NCBI RefSeq assembly: GCF_019264375.1
Contig: NZ_JAHVAI010000001.1
Coordinates: forward strand, 62,001-126,000
Source: Sedimentimonas flavescens
Lineage (GTDB): Bacteria > Pseudomonadota > Alphaproteobacteria > Rhodobacterales > Rhodobacteraceae
Direction of reading: 5' to 3'
Length of the DNA stretch: 64,000 bases
The notes below the pieces were generated by a model, which saw only the letters and a list, made by a program, of their open reading frames with translations, had not been told where the DNA came from and ran no database searches. The first letter of the stretch is position 1. Every line of letters starts with the position of its first letter. Positions 46,877-55,935 of this stretch are shown in pieces. Both the position numbers and the translations under genes were made by a program.

Positions 46877-48712
46877 ATGCCCTATTACCGTTCCCGCAAA
46901 TCCACCCATGGCCGCAACATGGCGGGCGCCCGTGGCCTCTGGCGCGCCACCGGCATGACCGACAGCGACTTCGGCAAGCCGATCATCGCAGTCGTCAACT
47001 CGTTCACACAATTCGTGCCGGGCCACGTCCACCTCAAGGATCTGGGCCAGATGGTCGCGCGCGAAATCGAAGCCGCGGGCGGTGTGGCCAAGGAATTCAA
47101 CACCATCGCCATCGATGACGGTATCGCGATGGGCCATGACGGGATGCTCTACTCGCTGCCCTCGCGCGAGGTGATCGCCGATAGCGTCGAATACATGGTC
47201 AACGGCCATTGCGCCGATGCGATGGTCTGCATCTCGAACTGCGACAAGATCACTCCCGGCATGATGATGGCCGCCATGCGCCTCAACATCCCGGTGATCT
47301 TCGTCTCGGGCGGCCCGATGGAAGCGGGCAAGGAAGGCGCCGAGATCGTCGGCCACGACCTCGATCTGGTCGATGCGATGGTCGCCGCTGCCGATGACAA
47401 ATACACCGACGAGGAAGTTCTCGCGATCGAGAAGGCCGCCTGCCCGACCTGCGGGTCGTGCTCGGGGATGTTCACCGCGAACTCGATGAACTGTCTCGCC
47501 GAGGCGCTTGGCCTTGCGCTGCCGGGCAACGGCTCGATGCTGGCCACCCACGCCGACCGCAAGGAGCTGTTCCTCGAAGCCGGCCGCAAGATCGTCGAGA
47601 TCACCAAGCGCCATTACGAGGGCGAAGAGAAGGGCCTGCTGCCGCGCGAGATCGCGACCTTTGAGGCCTTCGAGAATGCCATGAGCCTCGATATCGCCAT
47701 GGGCGGCTCGACCAACACCGTGCTGCACCTGCTGGCCATCGCCCATGAGGGCGAGGTGGATTTCACCATGGCCGACATGGACCGCCTGTCGCGCAAGGTT
47801 CCGTGCCTGTCGAAGGTCGCGCCCGCCAAGCAGGACGTGCATATGGAAGACGTGCACCGCGCGGGCGGCATCATGGCCATTCTGGGCGAGCTGAACCGTG
47901 GCGGCCTGCTGCATGGCGACGTGCGCACCGTCCATTCCGAGACTCTGGCCGAGGCCATCGCCAAGTGGGACGTGATGACCGCAAACGACCCCAAGGTCGA
48001 GGAATTCTACCGGGCGGCGCCGGGCGGCGTGCGCACCACGCAGGCCTTCTCGACCCAGAACCGCTATAAGGAGCTCGACAGGGACCGCGCCAAGGGCGTG
48101 ATCCGCTCGGTCGAACACGCTTTCTCGAAGGATGGCGGGCTTGCGGTGCTGTCGGGCAATATCGCGCTTGACGGCTGCATCGTGAAAACCGCGGGCGTGG
48201 ATGACTCGATCCTCAAGTTCTCGGGCCCGGCCAAGGTGTTCGAATCGCAAGATGACGCCGTGTCGGGCATCCTGACCGGCAAGGTCGTCGCTGGCGAAGT
48301 GGTGGTGATCCGCTACGAAGGACCGCGCGGCGGGCCGGGGATGCAAGAGATGCTCTACCCGACCTCCTATCTGAAATCGAAGGGCCTTGGCGCCAAATGC
48401 GCGCTGCTGACGGATGGTCGCTTCTCGGGCGGCACCTCGGGCCTCTCGATCGGGCACGTCTCGCCCGAGGCAGAGGAAGGCGGGCTGATCGGCCTGGTGG
48501 AAACCGGCGATCTGATCGAGATCGACATCCCGAACCGCACGATCCATCTGGCCGTGGCCGAGGATGTGCTGGAGGCGCGCCGCGCCGCCAAGGGCCCCCT
48601 GCCCTGGGCCCCCGCCGCGCCGCGCCCGCGCGCCGTTTCGACCGCGCTCAAGGCCTATGCGCTGCTGGCGTCGTCGGCGGCCAAGGGTGGCGTGCGCATC
48701 CTGCCGAAGTGA
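46877..48712 (+). CDS. ilvD: Dihydroxy-acid dehydratase
   Basis: A 611-aa Fe-S dehydratase of valine and isoleucine biosynthesis. The Fe-S cysteines are in [14 protein letters not shown] and [37 protein letters not shown] is the C-terminal catalytic motif. The ATG at 46877 follows CGGAGG and gives [20 protein letters not shown], the family N-terminus. It is separated from ybaK by 110 nt and followed by a strong hairpin. No other ilv gene is in the window. Confidence 0.96.
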   Translation: MPYYRSRKSTHGRNMAGARGLWRATGMTDSDFGKPIIAVVNSFTQFVPGHVHLKDLGQMVAREIEAAGGVAKEFNTIAIDDGIAMGHDGMLYSLPSREVIADSVEYMVNGHCADAMVCISNCDKITPGMMMAAMRLNIPVIFVSGGPMEAGKEGAEIVGHDLDLVDAMVAAADDKYTDEEVLAIEKAACPTCGSCSGMFTANSMNCLAEALGLALPGNGSMLATHADRKELFLEAGRKIVEITKRHYEGEEKGLLPREIATFEAFENAMSLDIAMGGSTNTVLHLLAIAHEGEVDFTMADMDRLSRKVPCLSKVAPAKQDVHMEDVHRAGGIMAILGELNRGGLLHGDVRTVHSETLAEAIAKWDVMTANDPKVEEFYRAAPGGVRTTQAFSTQNRYKELDRDRAKGVIRSVEHAFSKDGGLAVLSGNIALDGCIVKTAGVDDSILKFSGPAKVFESQDDAVSGILTGKVVAGEVVVIRYEGPRGGPGMQEMLYPTSYLKSKGLGAKCALLTDGRFSGGTSGLSIGHVSPEAEEGGLIGLVETGDLIEIDIPNRTIHLAVAEDVLEARRAAKGPLPWAPAAPRPRAVSTALKAYALLASSAAKGGVRILPK

Positions 48713-48730
48713 TCGCGTCTCAGTAAAGTG

Positions 48731-48761
48731 AAAAGGCCGCGCTCTCTGGCGCGGCCTTTTT
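48731..48761. terminator. Bidirectional terminator between ilvD and VOC gene
   Basis: AAAAGGCCGCGC (48731-48742) pairs with GCGCGGCCTTTT (48749-48760). T runs flank both sides, so it can serve ilvD on the plus strand and the VOC gene on the minus strand. Confidence 0.85.
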
Positions 48762-48763
48762 CG

Positions 48764-49159
48764 TTAGAGGTAGCGCCCACCGCGTTCGAGCACCTCAATC
48801 TGATAACCATCGGGGTCGGCGATAAAGAAGAACCGCGCAATCACCTGCCCTGCGGGCGCGAAATCGACGATCTTGCGCGGGGCAAGGCCCGCCGCCTCCA
48901 TCCGCGCATGTTCGGCCGCCGCATCCACAACCGATACCGCCAGATGGCCATAGCCATCGCCCAGATCGTAAGGCTCGGACCGGCCCTTGTTGACCGTCAA
49001 CTCCAGCTCGAAGGTGCTTTCCGGGTTCGACAGGTAGAGCAATATGAAATCCGGAAAATCGAGCCGCTCGGCTACGCTGAGACCAAACGCCGCCTCGTAG
49101 AAGGCGACCGAACGCGCCTCGTCCAGCACGCGGATCATCGAATGGATCATCTTGGCCAT
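48764..49159 (-). CDS. VOC family protein (glyoxalase/lactoylglutathione lyase-like)
   Basis: A 131-aa protein with two beta-alpha-beta-beta-beta units of the vicinal oxygen chelate fold: MIHSMIRVLDEARSVAFYEAAFGL and LAVSVVDAAAEHARMEAAG. Metal-ligand residues are suggested in MIHSMIRV (His), STFELELTVN (Glu) and LAVSV. It resembles lactoylglutathione lyases, but the exact substrate is unclear. AGGAGGGG precedes the ATG at 49159. Confidence 0.85.
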   Translation of the reverse strand: MAKMIHSMIRVLDEARSVAFYEAAFGLSVAERLDFPDFILLYLSNPESTFELELTVNKGRSEPYDLGDGYGHLAVSVVDAAAEHARMEAAGLAPRKIVDFAPAGQVIARFFFIADPDGYQIEVLERGGRYL

Positions 49160-49258
49160 GAGCCCCTCCTGTTCTGGCGGGCAGATTAGAAAGCGCTGCA
49201 CCCAGCCGCAACCTCTGGCGCGGCGCCGCTCAGCCCCGCCTGCGCGACGGATCCTCTC

Positions 49259-49966
49259 TCAACCCTGCGGCAGGGCGCCTGCGGTGATCGCCTGCACCCC
49301 GTCCATCACATCGGCGGAAAGCGCGGCCTGTGCGGCCGCCCCATCGCGGCGCAACAAGGCGCGCAGGATCTGGTCATGATAGTCAGTCGTGCGCAGCATA
49401 TTCGCCCGATCGGGCGTCAGTTCGCGCACCACGGGGCCAAGCCTCATCCAAAGCGGGTCAAGCAACGCCTCCAGGAAGTGGATTCGCGCCGCCGCCGCAA
49501 GGCCGCGGTGAAAACGCAGGTTCGCAGCCAGGAAGGCGGTGGTATCTCCCCGCTCGGCCGCAATGCGCATCGCGGCATTATCCTCGGAAAGATCGGCCAG
49601 ATCCTCTTCGCTCCGCCGTTCGGCAGCCGCATGCACGGTCTCGGTTTCCAGCAGCATTCGTAGCCGGATCAGATCGGCGCGCTCCTCGCTGCTGAGTTGC
49701 GGCACCATCATCGTGCGTCCGGGCGTCGAGACCAGCGCCCCAAGGCTTTCGAGCCGCTGGACCGCGTCGCGCACCGGCATCAGGCTCGTGCCCATCTCCA
49801 CGGCAAGCGCCCGCAGCGGCAGCTTCTGTCCGGCGGCGAAGCGCCCGGCCATGAGATCGGCGCTGAGTCGGCGAAACACCTGTTCATGCAACGGCCCCTG
49901 CGGCGCCGGAGCAGAGGTCTCGGAAGGGGCAACTGGGTCGGCGTCTAGGTCAGGCATCGGGTCCAT
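49259..49966 (-). CDS. GntR family transcriptional regulator (FCD domain)
   Basis: A 235-aa GntR regulator. The winged helix-turn-helix is LHEQVFRRLSADLMAGRFAA followed by LPLRALAVEMGTSLMPVRDAVQRLESLGAL, and the C-terminal FCD effector domain is LIRLRMLLETETVHAAAERR onward. It is divergent from the transaminase gene. A 12-bp palindrome lies 10 nt upstream of its start and another near the transaminase start, which suggests both self and target control. Confidence 0.9.
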   Translation of the reverse strand: MDPMPDLDADPVAPSETSAPAPQGPLHEQVFRRLSADLMAGRFAAGQKLPLRALAVEMGTSLMPVRDAVQRLESLGALVSTPGRTMMVPQLSSEERADLIRLRMLLETETVHAAAERRSEEDLADLSEDNAAMRIAAERGDTTAFLAANLRFHRGLAAAARIHFLEALLDPLWMRLGPVVRELTPDRANMLRTTDYHDQILRALLRRDGAAAQAALSADVMDGVQAITAGALPQG

Positions 49967-49975
49967 AGCAAAAAT

Positions 49976-49987
49976 TTGTTATAACAA
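49976..49987. promoter_or_regulatory. GntR operator site 1
   Basis: TTGTTATAACAA is a perfect 12-bp palindrome, 10 nt upstream of the GntR gene start. Its core GTTATAAC recurs at 50040-50047. The position suits repression of the regulator itself. Confidence 0.65.
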
Positions 49988-50037
49988 GTTGCACGACTCA
50001 TTGCGAATTTCAAGCACTCCTGAAAAACTGTCGCGAA

Positions 50038-50049
50038 TCGTTATAACAA
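50038..50049. promoter_or_regulatory. GntR operator site 2
   Basis: TCGTTATAACAA repeats the palindromic core GTTATAAC of site 1. The centres are 62 nt apart, about six helical turns, so two dimers would face the same side of the DNA. It lies 16 nt before the transaminase start. Confidence 0.65.
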
Positions 50050-50064
50050 AATCGCCGAGGTCGC

Positions 50065-51453
50065 ATGTTCGTCTCTCCACTGTCCAACTCGCTCGCAGCC
50101 GCCGACATCGCATCGACGCTGCACCCAAACACCAATGCGCGCCTGCATGAGAAAAACGGGCCCGTGATCATCGAACGCGGTGACGGGATCCGGGTCTGGG
50201 ACACCAATGGCAAGGATTACATCGAAGGGCTGGCAGGGCTGTGGTCAGTCGCGGTCGGCTTTTCCGAGAAGCGCCTCGCCGACGTCGCCTATCAGCAGAT
50301 GCTGAAGCTGCCCTATTACCACACCTTTGCCTCGAAGGCGCACGAGCCCTCGATCCGGCTTGCCGAGAAGCTGATCGAGATGACGCCCGCGGGCCTCGAC
50401 CGGGTGTTCTTCACCAACTCGGGCTCTGAGGCGAACGACACGATCGTCAAGCTCGTCTGGTATTACAACAACGCGCGCGGCCTACCCAAGAAGAAGAAAT
50501 TCCTCGCCCGGAACAAGGGCTACCACGGGATCACCGTCGCGTCAGGCAGCCTGACCGGCCTGCCCGTCAACCACAAGGACTTCGACCTTCCCGCGATCCC
50601 CGTGCGGCACCTGACGTGTCCGCACCACTACCGCTTCGGCCTTCCCGGCGAGAGCGAGGCAGAGTTTGCCGCGCGCCTCGTCGCGGAGGCCGAGGCGGTT
50701 TTTTTGGAGGAAGGGCCGGATACCATTGCCGCTTTCATCGGCGAACCGCTGATGGCTGCGGGCGGCGTCATGCCTCCGCCCGAAGGATATTGGCAGGGGA
50801 TCGAGGCACTCTGCCGGAAATACGACATCCTGCTGGTGTCGGACGAGGTGATCTGCGGTTTCGGCCGGCTCGGAACGCCGTTCGGCTGCCAGAAATACGG
50901 GTTCAAGCCCGACATCATGACCGTCTCGAAACAGATCGTCTCGTCTTACATGCCGTTGGCTGCGCTGCTCTTCTCGGACGAGATCTATCAGGTGGTTGCG
51001 GACAACACGAACAAGCTCAACAGTTTTGGCCATGGCTTCACCGCCTCCGGGCATCCGGTGGCCACGGCGGTTGCACTTGAGAACCTCGCGATCATGGAAG
51101 AACGGGATCTGATGGGGAATGCCGCCCGGCTGGAAGCTACGTTCCAATCAGGATTGCGCAGGCTTGGCGCGCATCCGCTCGTGGGCGAGGCGCGCGGCGC
51201 GGGGCTGATCGGGGCGCTTGAACTGGTGGCCGACAAGGCGACCAAACGGCCCTTCGACCCGATTGGGCGCGTGGGCGCCATCGCCACCGAGGAAGGCCAT
51301 GCGGCGGGGCTGATCTTCCGCGCGATCGGTGATCAGCTCGCGCTCTGCCCGCCTCTGATCGTGAACGAGGCCGACATCACCGAAATCCTCGCGCGGATGG
51401 AAACGACGCTGGAGCGCACCGCCGCACGGGTCGCGGCAGAGGGGATCGCATGA
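50065..51453 (+). CDS. Class III aminotransferase (omega-amino acid transaminase-like)
   Basis: A 462-aa PLP transaminase of fold type I, class III. The PLP lysine is Lys289 in DIMTVSKQIVSSYMPLAALL. The cofactor-binding region VFFTNSGSEANDTIVKLVWY and LLVSDEVICGFGRLGTPFGC are typical. Such enzymes move amino groups from omega-amino acids or amines to pyruvate or 2-oxoglutarate. It overlaps the SnoaL-like gene by 4 nt and is controlled from the divergent GntR region. The actual amine donor is unknown. Confidence 0.9.
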   Translation: MFVSPLSNSLAAADIASTLHPNTNARLHEKNGPVIIERGDGIRVWDTNGKDYIEGLAGLWSVAVGFSEKRLADVAYQQMLKLPYYHTFASKAHEPSIRLAEKLIEMTPAGLDRVFFTNSGSEANDTIVKLVWYYNNARGLPKKKKFLARNKGYHGITVASGSLTGLPVNHKDFDLPAIPVRHLTCPHHYRFGLPGESEAEFAARLVAEAEAVFLEEGPDTIAAFIGEPLMAAGGVMPPPEGYWQGIEALCRKYDILLVSDEVICGFGRLGTPFGCQKYGFKPDIMTVSKQIVSSYMPLAALLFSDEIYQVVADNTNKLNSFGHGFTASGHPVATAVALENLAIMEERDLMGNAARLEATFQSGLRRLGAHPLVGEARGAGLIGALELVADKATKRPFDPIGRVGAIATEEGHAAGLIFRAIGDQLALCPPLIVNEADITEILARMETTLERTAARVAAEGIA

Positions 51454-51860
51454 CCCAAGCGCAACGCGCAATCGAGGCGCAGGACAAGGCCCTCGAGGCC
51501 GCGCGGAGAAGGACGCTCGCGGCCTTCGCGGAAGCGTGGAATACCCGTGATCTCGAGGGGCTGATGCGCTGCATGGCTACGGATTGCGCCTTTCACGGCG
51601 CGGCGGGCCCAGACCCCGAAGGGGTCCGCCACGCCGGGCGCTCGGCGGTCGAGGCGGCCTATGCGGCGATCTTCGCGGCCTTCCCCGATGCACATTGGGC
51701 CCCGCGCGAGACGCTACTGATCGGGGATCGCGCTTTGACGAGCTGGCGCTTTACCGGCACTCGGACGGATGGAACCCGGGTCGAGGTCGACGGCTGCGAC
51801 ATCCTCGTCTTCGATCAGGATCGTATCGCGCTCAAGGACAGCTATCGCAAGGCGGGCTAG
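51450..51860 (+). CDS. SnoaL-like/NTF2 family protein
   Basis: A 136-aa protein with the NTF2-like SnoaL fold. The hallmarks are LAAFAEAWNTRDLEGLMRCMATDCAFHGAAGPD near the start, then YAAIFAAFPDAHWA and LTSWRFTGTRTDGTRVEVDG. The fold includes polyketide cyclases, isomerases and dehydratases, so the reaction is unknown. The ATGA overlap with the transaminase gene suggests it acts on the same pathway. Confidence 0.85.
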   Translation: MTQAQRAIEAQDKALEAARRRTLAAFAEAWNTRDLEGLMRCMATDCAFHGAAGPDPEGVRHAGRSAVEAAYAAIFAAFPDAHWAPRETLLIGDRALTSWRFTGTRTDGTRVEVDGCDILVFDQDRIALKDSYRKAG

Positions 51861-51885
51861 TCCAACCGCCTGCGACCAACAAGAA

Positions 51886-51912
51886 AACGCCCGGGCAGAT
51901 CGCCCGGGCGTT
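51886..51912. terminator. Terminator between the SnoaL-like gene and livK
   Basis: AACGCCCGGGC (51886-51896) pairs with GCCCGGGCGTT (51902-51912). The minus-strand reading is followed by TTTTCTTGTT, so it can end the Liv operon as well as the transaminase operon. Confidence 0.75.
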
Positions 51913-51966
51913 GTCGTTTCCAAGGAGGCCAGTGGCCGCGCCGGGGAATGCCCCGGCGCGCCAGGA

Positions 51967-53166
51967 TCACTTCATCAGCGCTTCCATCGGCACCGGCTCC
52001 GAGATCGTCCATTCGTCGACGATACCCGGCTTGCCATCCTTGACTTCGGCGATCAGATAGCGCGCCTTGTTCTGATGGTGCAGCTCGGGGGTGAAGGTGC
52101 GCGGACCGAAGAGCGTGGGCTCGCCGTCCATCTTCTCAAGCTCGGCGACAACGGCACCCGCATCAATCGAACCGGCGCGCTCGACGGCCTTGGCCCAGAC
52201 GTCGATCATCACGTAACCCGGATAGGTGTATTGCGTTGCCGGGTCCGAACCGGTCTTTTCCTTGTAGAGCGCGTTGAACGCGTTCACGTCCGGGTTCGGG
52301 TCATCGCCATAGACCGAACCCTGCACCGGCACATAGAAGTCCGACAGATCCGGCACTGCCGAAAGCCAGTAGCTGCCGTCGACCGCCGAGCCGTTCAGGA
52401 TCATCGAATTGATGCCAGCGGCGCGGATCTGCTTGATGGCCGACACAGCCCCCGGCATCATGGTGCAGAGCATGATCGCGTCGGGCTCTTTCGGCAGCGC
52501 CTTGATGCGGCTGATCTGGGCTGCAATCGAGGCGTCGTCGTTCTTGAACACGTCCTCGCCCGCAAGGTTCGCATCTGCCAGCGTCGGCAGCATCCAGTCG
52601 AAACCGTCGCAGATGCCCTTGTTGTAGACATAGGAGGTGTCGAGCAGGCGATAGAAATCGCGCGCGCCCTTCTTCTCATGGGCCCATTGCGCCATGGTCG
52701 CGCCCTGCACCGCCGCTAGAACCGAGGCCGAGAAGGAATGCGGGCCGACGCCCTGCACACCAGCCTTGATCGATTCCGCGCAGAGGAAGAACGACACCTT
52801 ACCAGAGCTTTCCGCGGTCAGAGCAGCCGGCGCGCCGAAATCGTAGTCGCAGGACACGACGACCATATCGGCCCCCGCATCAAGAACGCTCAGGCCCGCC
52901 TTGGCGCCCTCGGCCCGGTCAGTCTTGGTGTCGGCATTGACCACCTTGATCTGCTTGCCAAGCAGACCGCCCGCCGCGTTGATCTCTTCGATACGGATCA
53001 TCGCGGCGTCCTGCGCGGGTTTGTCATAGGCCTGCATGAAACCGGTTTCGGCGGTGGCGAAGCCCACAACGATATTGCCGTCGGCGTCTTCGGCCAGCGC
53101 GCCGGTCATCGGCGTCACGGCCAGCGCGAGCGCGCTCAGGCCAGTCATCAGTCGGGTGCGGGTCAT
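51967..53166 (-). CDS. Branched-chain amino acid-type ABC transporter substrate-binding protein
   Basis: A 399-aa periplasmic binding protein of the LivJ/LivK type. A signal peptide (LMTGLSALALAVTPMTGALA) is visible. The mature region starts GNIVVGFATAETGFMQAYDKPA and shows the ligand-binding fold with LLGKQIKVVNADTKTD. It is last in the minus-strand liv operon, about 40 nt from livM. In Rhodobacteraceae many such proteins bind amino acids, amides or urea rather than leucine, so the ligand must be tested. Confidence 0.88.
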   Translation of the reverse strand: MTRTRLMTGLSALALAVTPMTGALAEDADGNIVVGFATAETGFMQAYDKPAQDAAMIRIEEINAAGGLLGKQIKVVNADTKTDRAEGAKAGLSVLDAGADMVVVSCDYDFGAPAALTAESSGKVSFFLCAESIKAGVQGVGPHSFSASVLAAVQGATMAQWAHEKKGARDFYRLLDTSYVYNKGICDGFDWMLPTLADANLAGEDVFKNDDASIAAQISRIKALPKEPDAIMLCTMMPGAVSAIKQIRAAGINSMILNGSAVDGSYWLSAVPDLSDFYVPVQGSVYGDDPNPDVNAFNALYKEKTGSDPATQYTYPGYVMIDVWAKAVERAGSIDAGAVVAELEKMDGEPTLFGPRTFTPELHHQNKARYLIAEVKDGKPGIVDEWTISEPVPMEALMK

Positions 53167-53206
53167 GGTGTTCTCCTGTTGGTCGATTTTGGTTGGTTTT
53201 GATGTT

Positions 53207-54292
53207 TCACGCGTCCCCTGCGGGGACGTTTCGGGTTGCGGCGGAGGAGTTCCTCCGCCTTGCGCCTAGCCGCGCGGGCCAGACGAATTCACGGGCGAAA
53301 AGCCCCGAGGGACGGCGCGCGAGGATCACGATCATCACGACGCCGAGAAGGATTTCCTGAAGACCGCCCGGCAAGGCAAAGGTGCTCTCGCCCACGGGCA
53401 CGCCACGTTCGAGCCAGCGCAGCCCCTGGATCAGCAGCGACAGCAGGACAACGCCCATCACCGCGCCGGTCAGCGTGCCGATGCCGCCGACAACGAGCAT
53501 GGAAAGCGTGATGAAGGTCAGCCCCAGGTAGAAGGTGTCGGGTGTCACGACACCGATCGAATGCGCCATCAACGCCCCGCCCAGGCCCACCACCGCACCC
53601 GAGAGCGTGAAGGCCACAAGCCGCACGCGGGGGATGTCGATGCCCGAGGCAAGCGCCGCAGTCGGTTCGTCACGGGCCGCGCGCAGTGCAAGGCCATGGC
53701 GCGAGATCGCATGTGCCCAGGCGATGAACACGGCGGCAATCGCGCCAATCAGATACGGCCAGATGGTGCGCACGATCGGGATGCCGACAACCGAATTGGT
53801 CGCCGAGGTGACGCTTTCCCAATTCGCGTAGATCGTGTTGATCATCGCCAGCATGGCGAAGGTTGCGATACTGGCGGCAATCCCCGAGAGCCGCATCAGG
53901 ATTCGCCCGAAGATAAGCGCGAAGACCCCGGCGAAGATCCCCGCCAGAACCGCCCCCGGCCCATAGGGCAGTTGCAGCGCCTTGAGCCAGTCGGGCAGGC
54001 CCGGGAACGAGAGCTCTTTCATCATCGGCGGCATTGTCAGCCACGCAGCCGCATAAGCGCCCATGCAGGTAAAGCCGATATGGCCGAAGCTGAGCACGCC
54101 CGAGTTGCCGACGAAGATGTAGAGCCCGGTCACCAGGATCACCCGCACGAAGATGTCGATCATCGTCTGGTTGAAGGGGCGCGAGCCATAGGCGACGGTG
54201 ACCAGGGCGAGCACGACAAGAACGGCCGATAGGATCAGGGGCGTCGAGATCGTGCGAAGGGCCACGGATTTCACTTTGGGGAAGCTGGCCAT
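53207..54292 (-). CDS. livM: Branched-chain amino acid-type ABC transporter permease LivM
   Basis: A 361-aa permease with about nine hydrophobic segments. The signature GNSGVLSFGHIGFTCMGAYAAAW and the coupling-loop region ALRAARDEPTAALASGIDIPR are typical of LivM. It forms the membrane channel with LivH. Only 3 nt separate it from livH. The C-terminal tail is Arg-rich. Confidence 0.9.
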   Translation of the reverse strand: MASFPKVKSVALRTISTPLILSAVLVVLALVTVAYGSRPFNQTMIDIFVRVILVTGLYIFVGNSGVLSFGHIGFTCMGAYAAAWLTMPPMMKELSFPGLPDWLKALQLPYGPGAVLAGIFAGVFALIFGRILMRLSGIAASIATFAMLAMINTIYANWESVTSATNSVVGIPIVRTIWPYLIGAIAAVFIAWAHAISRHGLALRAARDEPTAALASGIDIPRVRLVAFTLSGAVVGLGGALMAHSIGVVTPDTFYLGLTFITLSMLVVGGIGTLTGAVMGVVLLSLLIQGLRWLERGVPVGESTFALPGGLQEILLGVVMIVILARRPSGLFAREFVWPARLGARRRNSSAATRNVPAGDA

Positions 54293-54295
54293 GGC

Positions 54296-55201
54296 TCAGA
54301 CCCTTTCCTTGGTGCCGCGCGCGGCGATCAGGCCCTGCGGGCGGAAGAGAAGCACGAGGATCACCGCCCCGTAGACGAAGGCATCGCGGAAGGGCCGCGC
54401 CTCTGGCGGCAGCACGGTCTGCATCACGACCGAAGCCGCCCCGAGCAGGAACCCCGCCAGCACTGCCCCTTCGAGCGAGCCGAGCCCGCCAATGACGGTG
54501 GCGATGAAGGCCATCAGCATGACCGCCCCGCCCATCTGGATGTCGGCCGTGCCGGTCTGTGCGCCCAGAATGATCGAGATTGCCCCGGCCAGAGCGCCCG
54601 ATAGCGCGAAGGCCCCCATGATCACACGGTTCGCGCGCACGCCCAGCATCCGTGCCATGGTGAAGTTCTCGGCAGCGGCGCGCATTTCTAGCCCGAACCG
54701 GGTGCGGCGCACGAAGACCGAGAGCGCGATGAGCATGACGATGGTCGCGAGTATTGTGATGAGCTGCAAGAGCGGCATCCGGGCGCCGAGGATCTCGACC
54801 GGCTGGCTAAGCGCCGGCAAGAGCGAGATCGACTTCGGCCGGCTCGAGAACAGCATCAGCAGGAAGTAGCGGATAACGAAACCGAGCGCGAAGGAGGCGA
54901 TCATCATCGTGGCCGGGCTTGCGTGGCGGAAGCGGCGGAAAACGACGATTTCGGAAAGGACCGATAGCCCCGCCCCCACCGCCAGCACGAAGGGGATCAA
55001 GAGGAACCACGGCAAGTGGCCCGCGAAGACGATGGCCACCGCATCGGTCGAGGGCCACAAAAGCGCGAAGACCGAGAAGGCGATAACGTCGCCATGGGCG
55101 AAGTTCACCAGCCGCATCACCCCGAAGATCAGCGCGATCCCGAGCGCGCCGAGCGCGTAAAGCGAGCCGAGGCTGAGTGCGTCGAACAATACCTGCAGCA
55201 T
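54296..55201 (-). CDS. livH: Branched-chain amino acid-type ABC transporter permease LivH
   Basis: A 301-aa permease with eight to nine hydrophobic segments. It begins LFDALSLGSLYALGALGIALIFGVMRLVNFAHGDV, the LivH signature, and contains MRAAAENFTMARMLGVRANR, the coupling loop contacted by the ATPases. The start overlaps the livF stop by 1 nt. Confidence 0.9.
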   Translation of the reverse strand: MLQVLFDALSLGSLYALGALGIALIFGVMRLVNFAHGDVIAFSVFALLWPSTDAVAIVFAGHLPWFLLIPFVLAVGAGLSVLSEIVVFRRFRHASPATMMIASFALGFVIRYFLLMLFSSRPKSISLLPALSQPVEILGARMPLLQLITILATIVMLIALSVFVRRTRFGLEMRAAAENFTMARMLGVRANRVIMGAFALSGALAGAISIILGAQTGTADIQMGGAVMLMAFIATVIGGLGSLEGAVLAGFLLGAASVVMQTVLPPEARPFRDAFVYGAVILVLLFRPQGLIAARGTKERV

Positions 55202-55935
55202 CAGTGCTCTCCATATCCGAAATAGGCGGCCTGAAGGGCCTCGCTTTGGCCCATCGCGCCCGCATCGCCGTCGAGCAGGATCTGCCCGCCGCGCATCAGG
55301 ATCATCCGGCCGCCGACCATCACCGCGCGGGTCGAGCTTTGCTCGACGATCAGCAGCGTCAGCTTGCGGTGCGCGCGCAGCCCGATCAGCCGCTCATAGA
55401 CCTGATCTGTGATATTGGGCGCGAGACCGAGCGAGGGCTCGTCGATGGCGATGAGGCGTGGGTTGGTCATTAGCGCCCGGCCGATCACCAGCATCTGTTG
55501 CTGCCCGCCCGACAGCAGCCCTGCCTGGCCGTGGCGGCGCTCCTTGAGGATCGGGAAGGTGTCGTAAACCTCTTCCAGCGCGCTCGCCGCGCGGGCCTTC
55601 CAGCCGCGTTCGCGCGAATGCATGCCGGTGCCCAGAAGCAGGTTCTCCTCAATCGAGAGCGAGCCGAAGACATCGCGCCCCTCGGGCACCATCGACAGGC
55701 CCATGCGCGCGATCTCTTCGGGGGCGCGACCGGTGATCTCGATCCCGCCAAAGTCAATCCGCCCGCCCGCAGGCGGCGTCACACCCGCGATCGCCCGCAT
55801 CAGCGAGGACTTCCCCGCACCGTTCGGGCCGGTGATGAACAGGATCTCGCCCTCGGCCAGTGTGAAGGCCACCTCGCGCACCGCGGTCAGGCGGCCATAA
55901 CGGATGGTGACATCGGAAACGGCAAGCAAGCTCAT
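55201..55935 (-). CDS. livF: ABC transporter ATP-binding protein LivF
   Basis: A 244-aa ATPase. Walker A is ITGPNGAGKSSLM, the signature is LLSGGQQQMLVIGRAL, and Walker B is RLIAIDEPSLGLAP. The VPEGRDVFGSLSIEENL region is typical of LivF. It pairs with LivG to power LivHM. Its ATG overlaps the livG stop by 4 nt. Confidence 0.92.
   Translation of the reverse strand: MSLLAVSDVTIRYGRLTAVREVAFTLAEGEILFITGPNGAGKSSLMRAIAGVTPPAGGRIDFGGIEITGRAPEEIARMGLSMVPEGRDVFGSLSIEENLLLGTGMHSRERGWKARAASALEEVYDTFPILKERRHGQAGLLSGGQQQMLVIGRALMTNPRLIAIDEPSLGLAPNITDQVYERLIGLRAHRKLTLLIVEQSSTRAVMVGGRMILMRGGQILLDGDAGAMGQSEALQAAYFGYGEH

Noticed and set aside
46583-48547. Long minus-strand open frame opposite ilvD
   Set aside because: IlvD is unmistakable on the plus strand; the opposite frame is His/Arg-rich and lacks any motif.
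51938-51959. Second hairpin (GCGCCGGGG/CCCCGGCGC) near the livK stop
   Set aside because: It lacks a T run on either strand; the neighbouring hairpin at 51886-51912 is the better terminator candidate.
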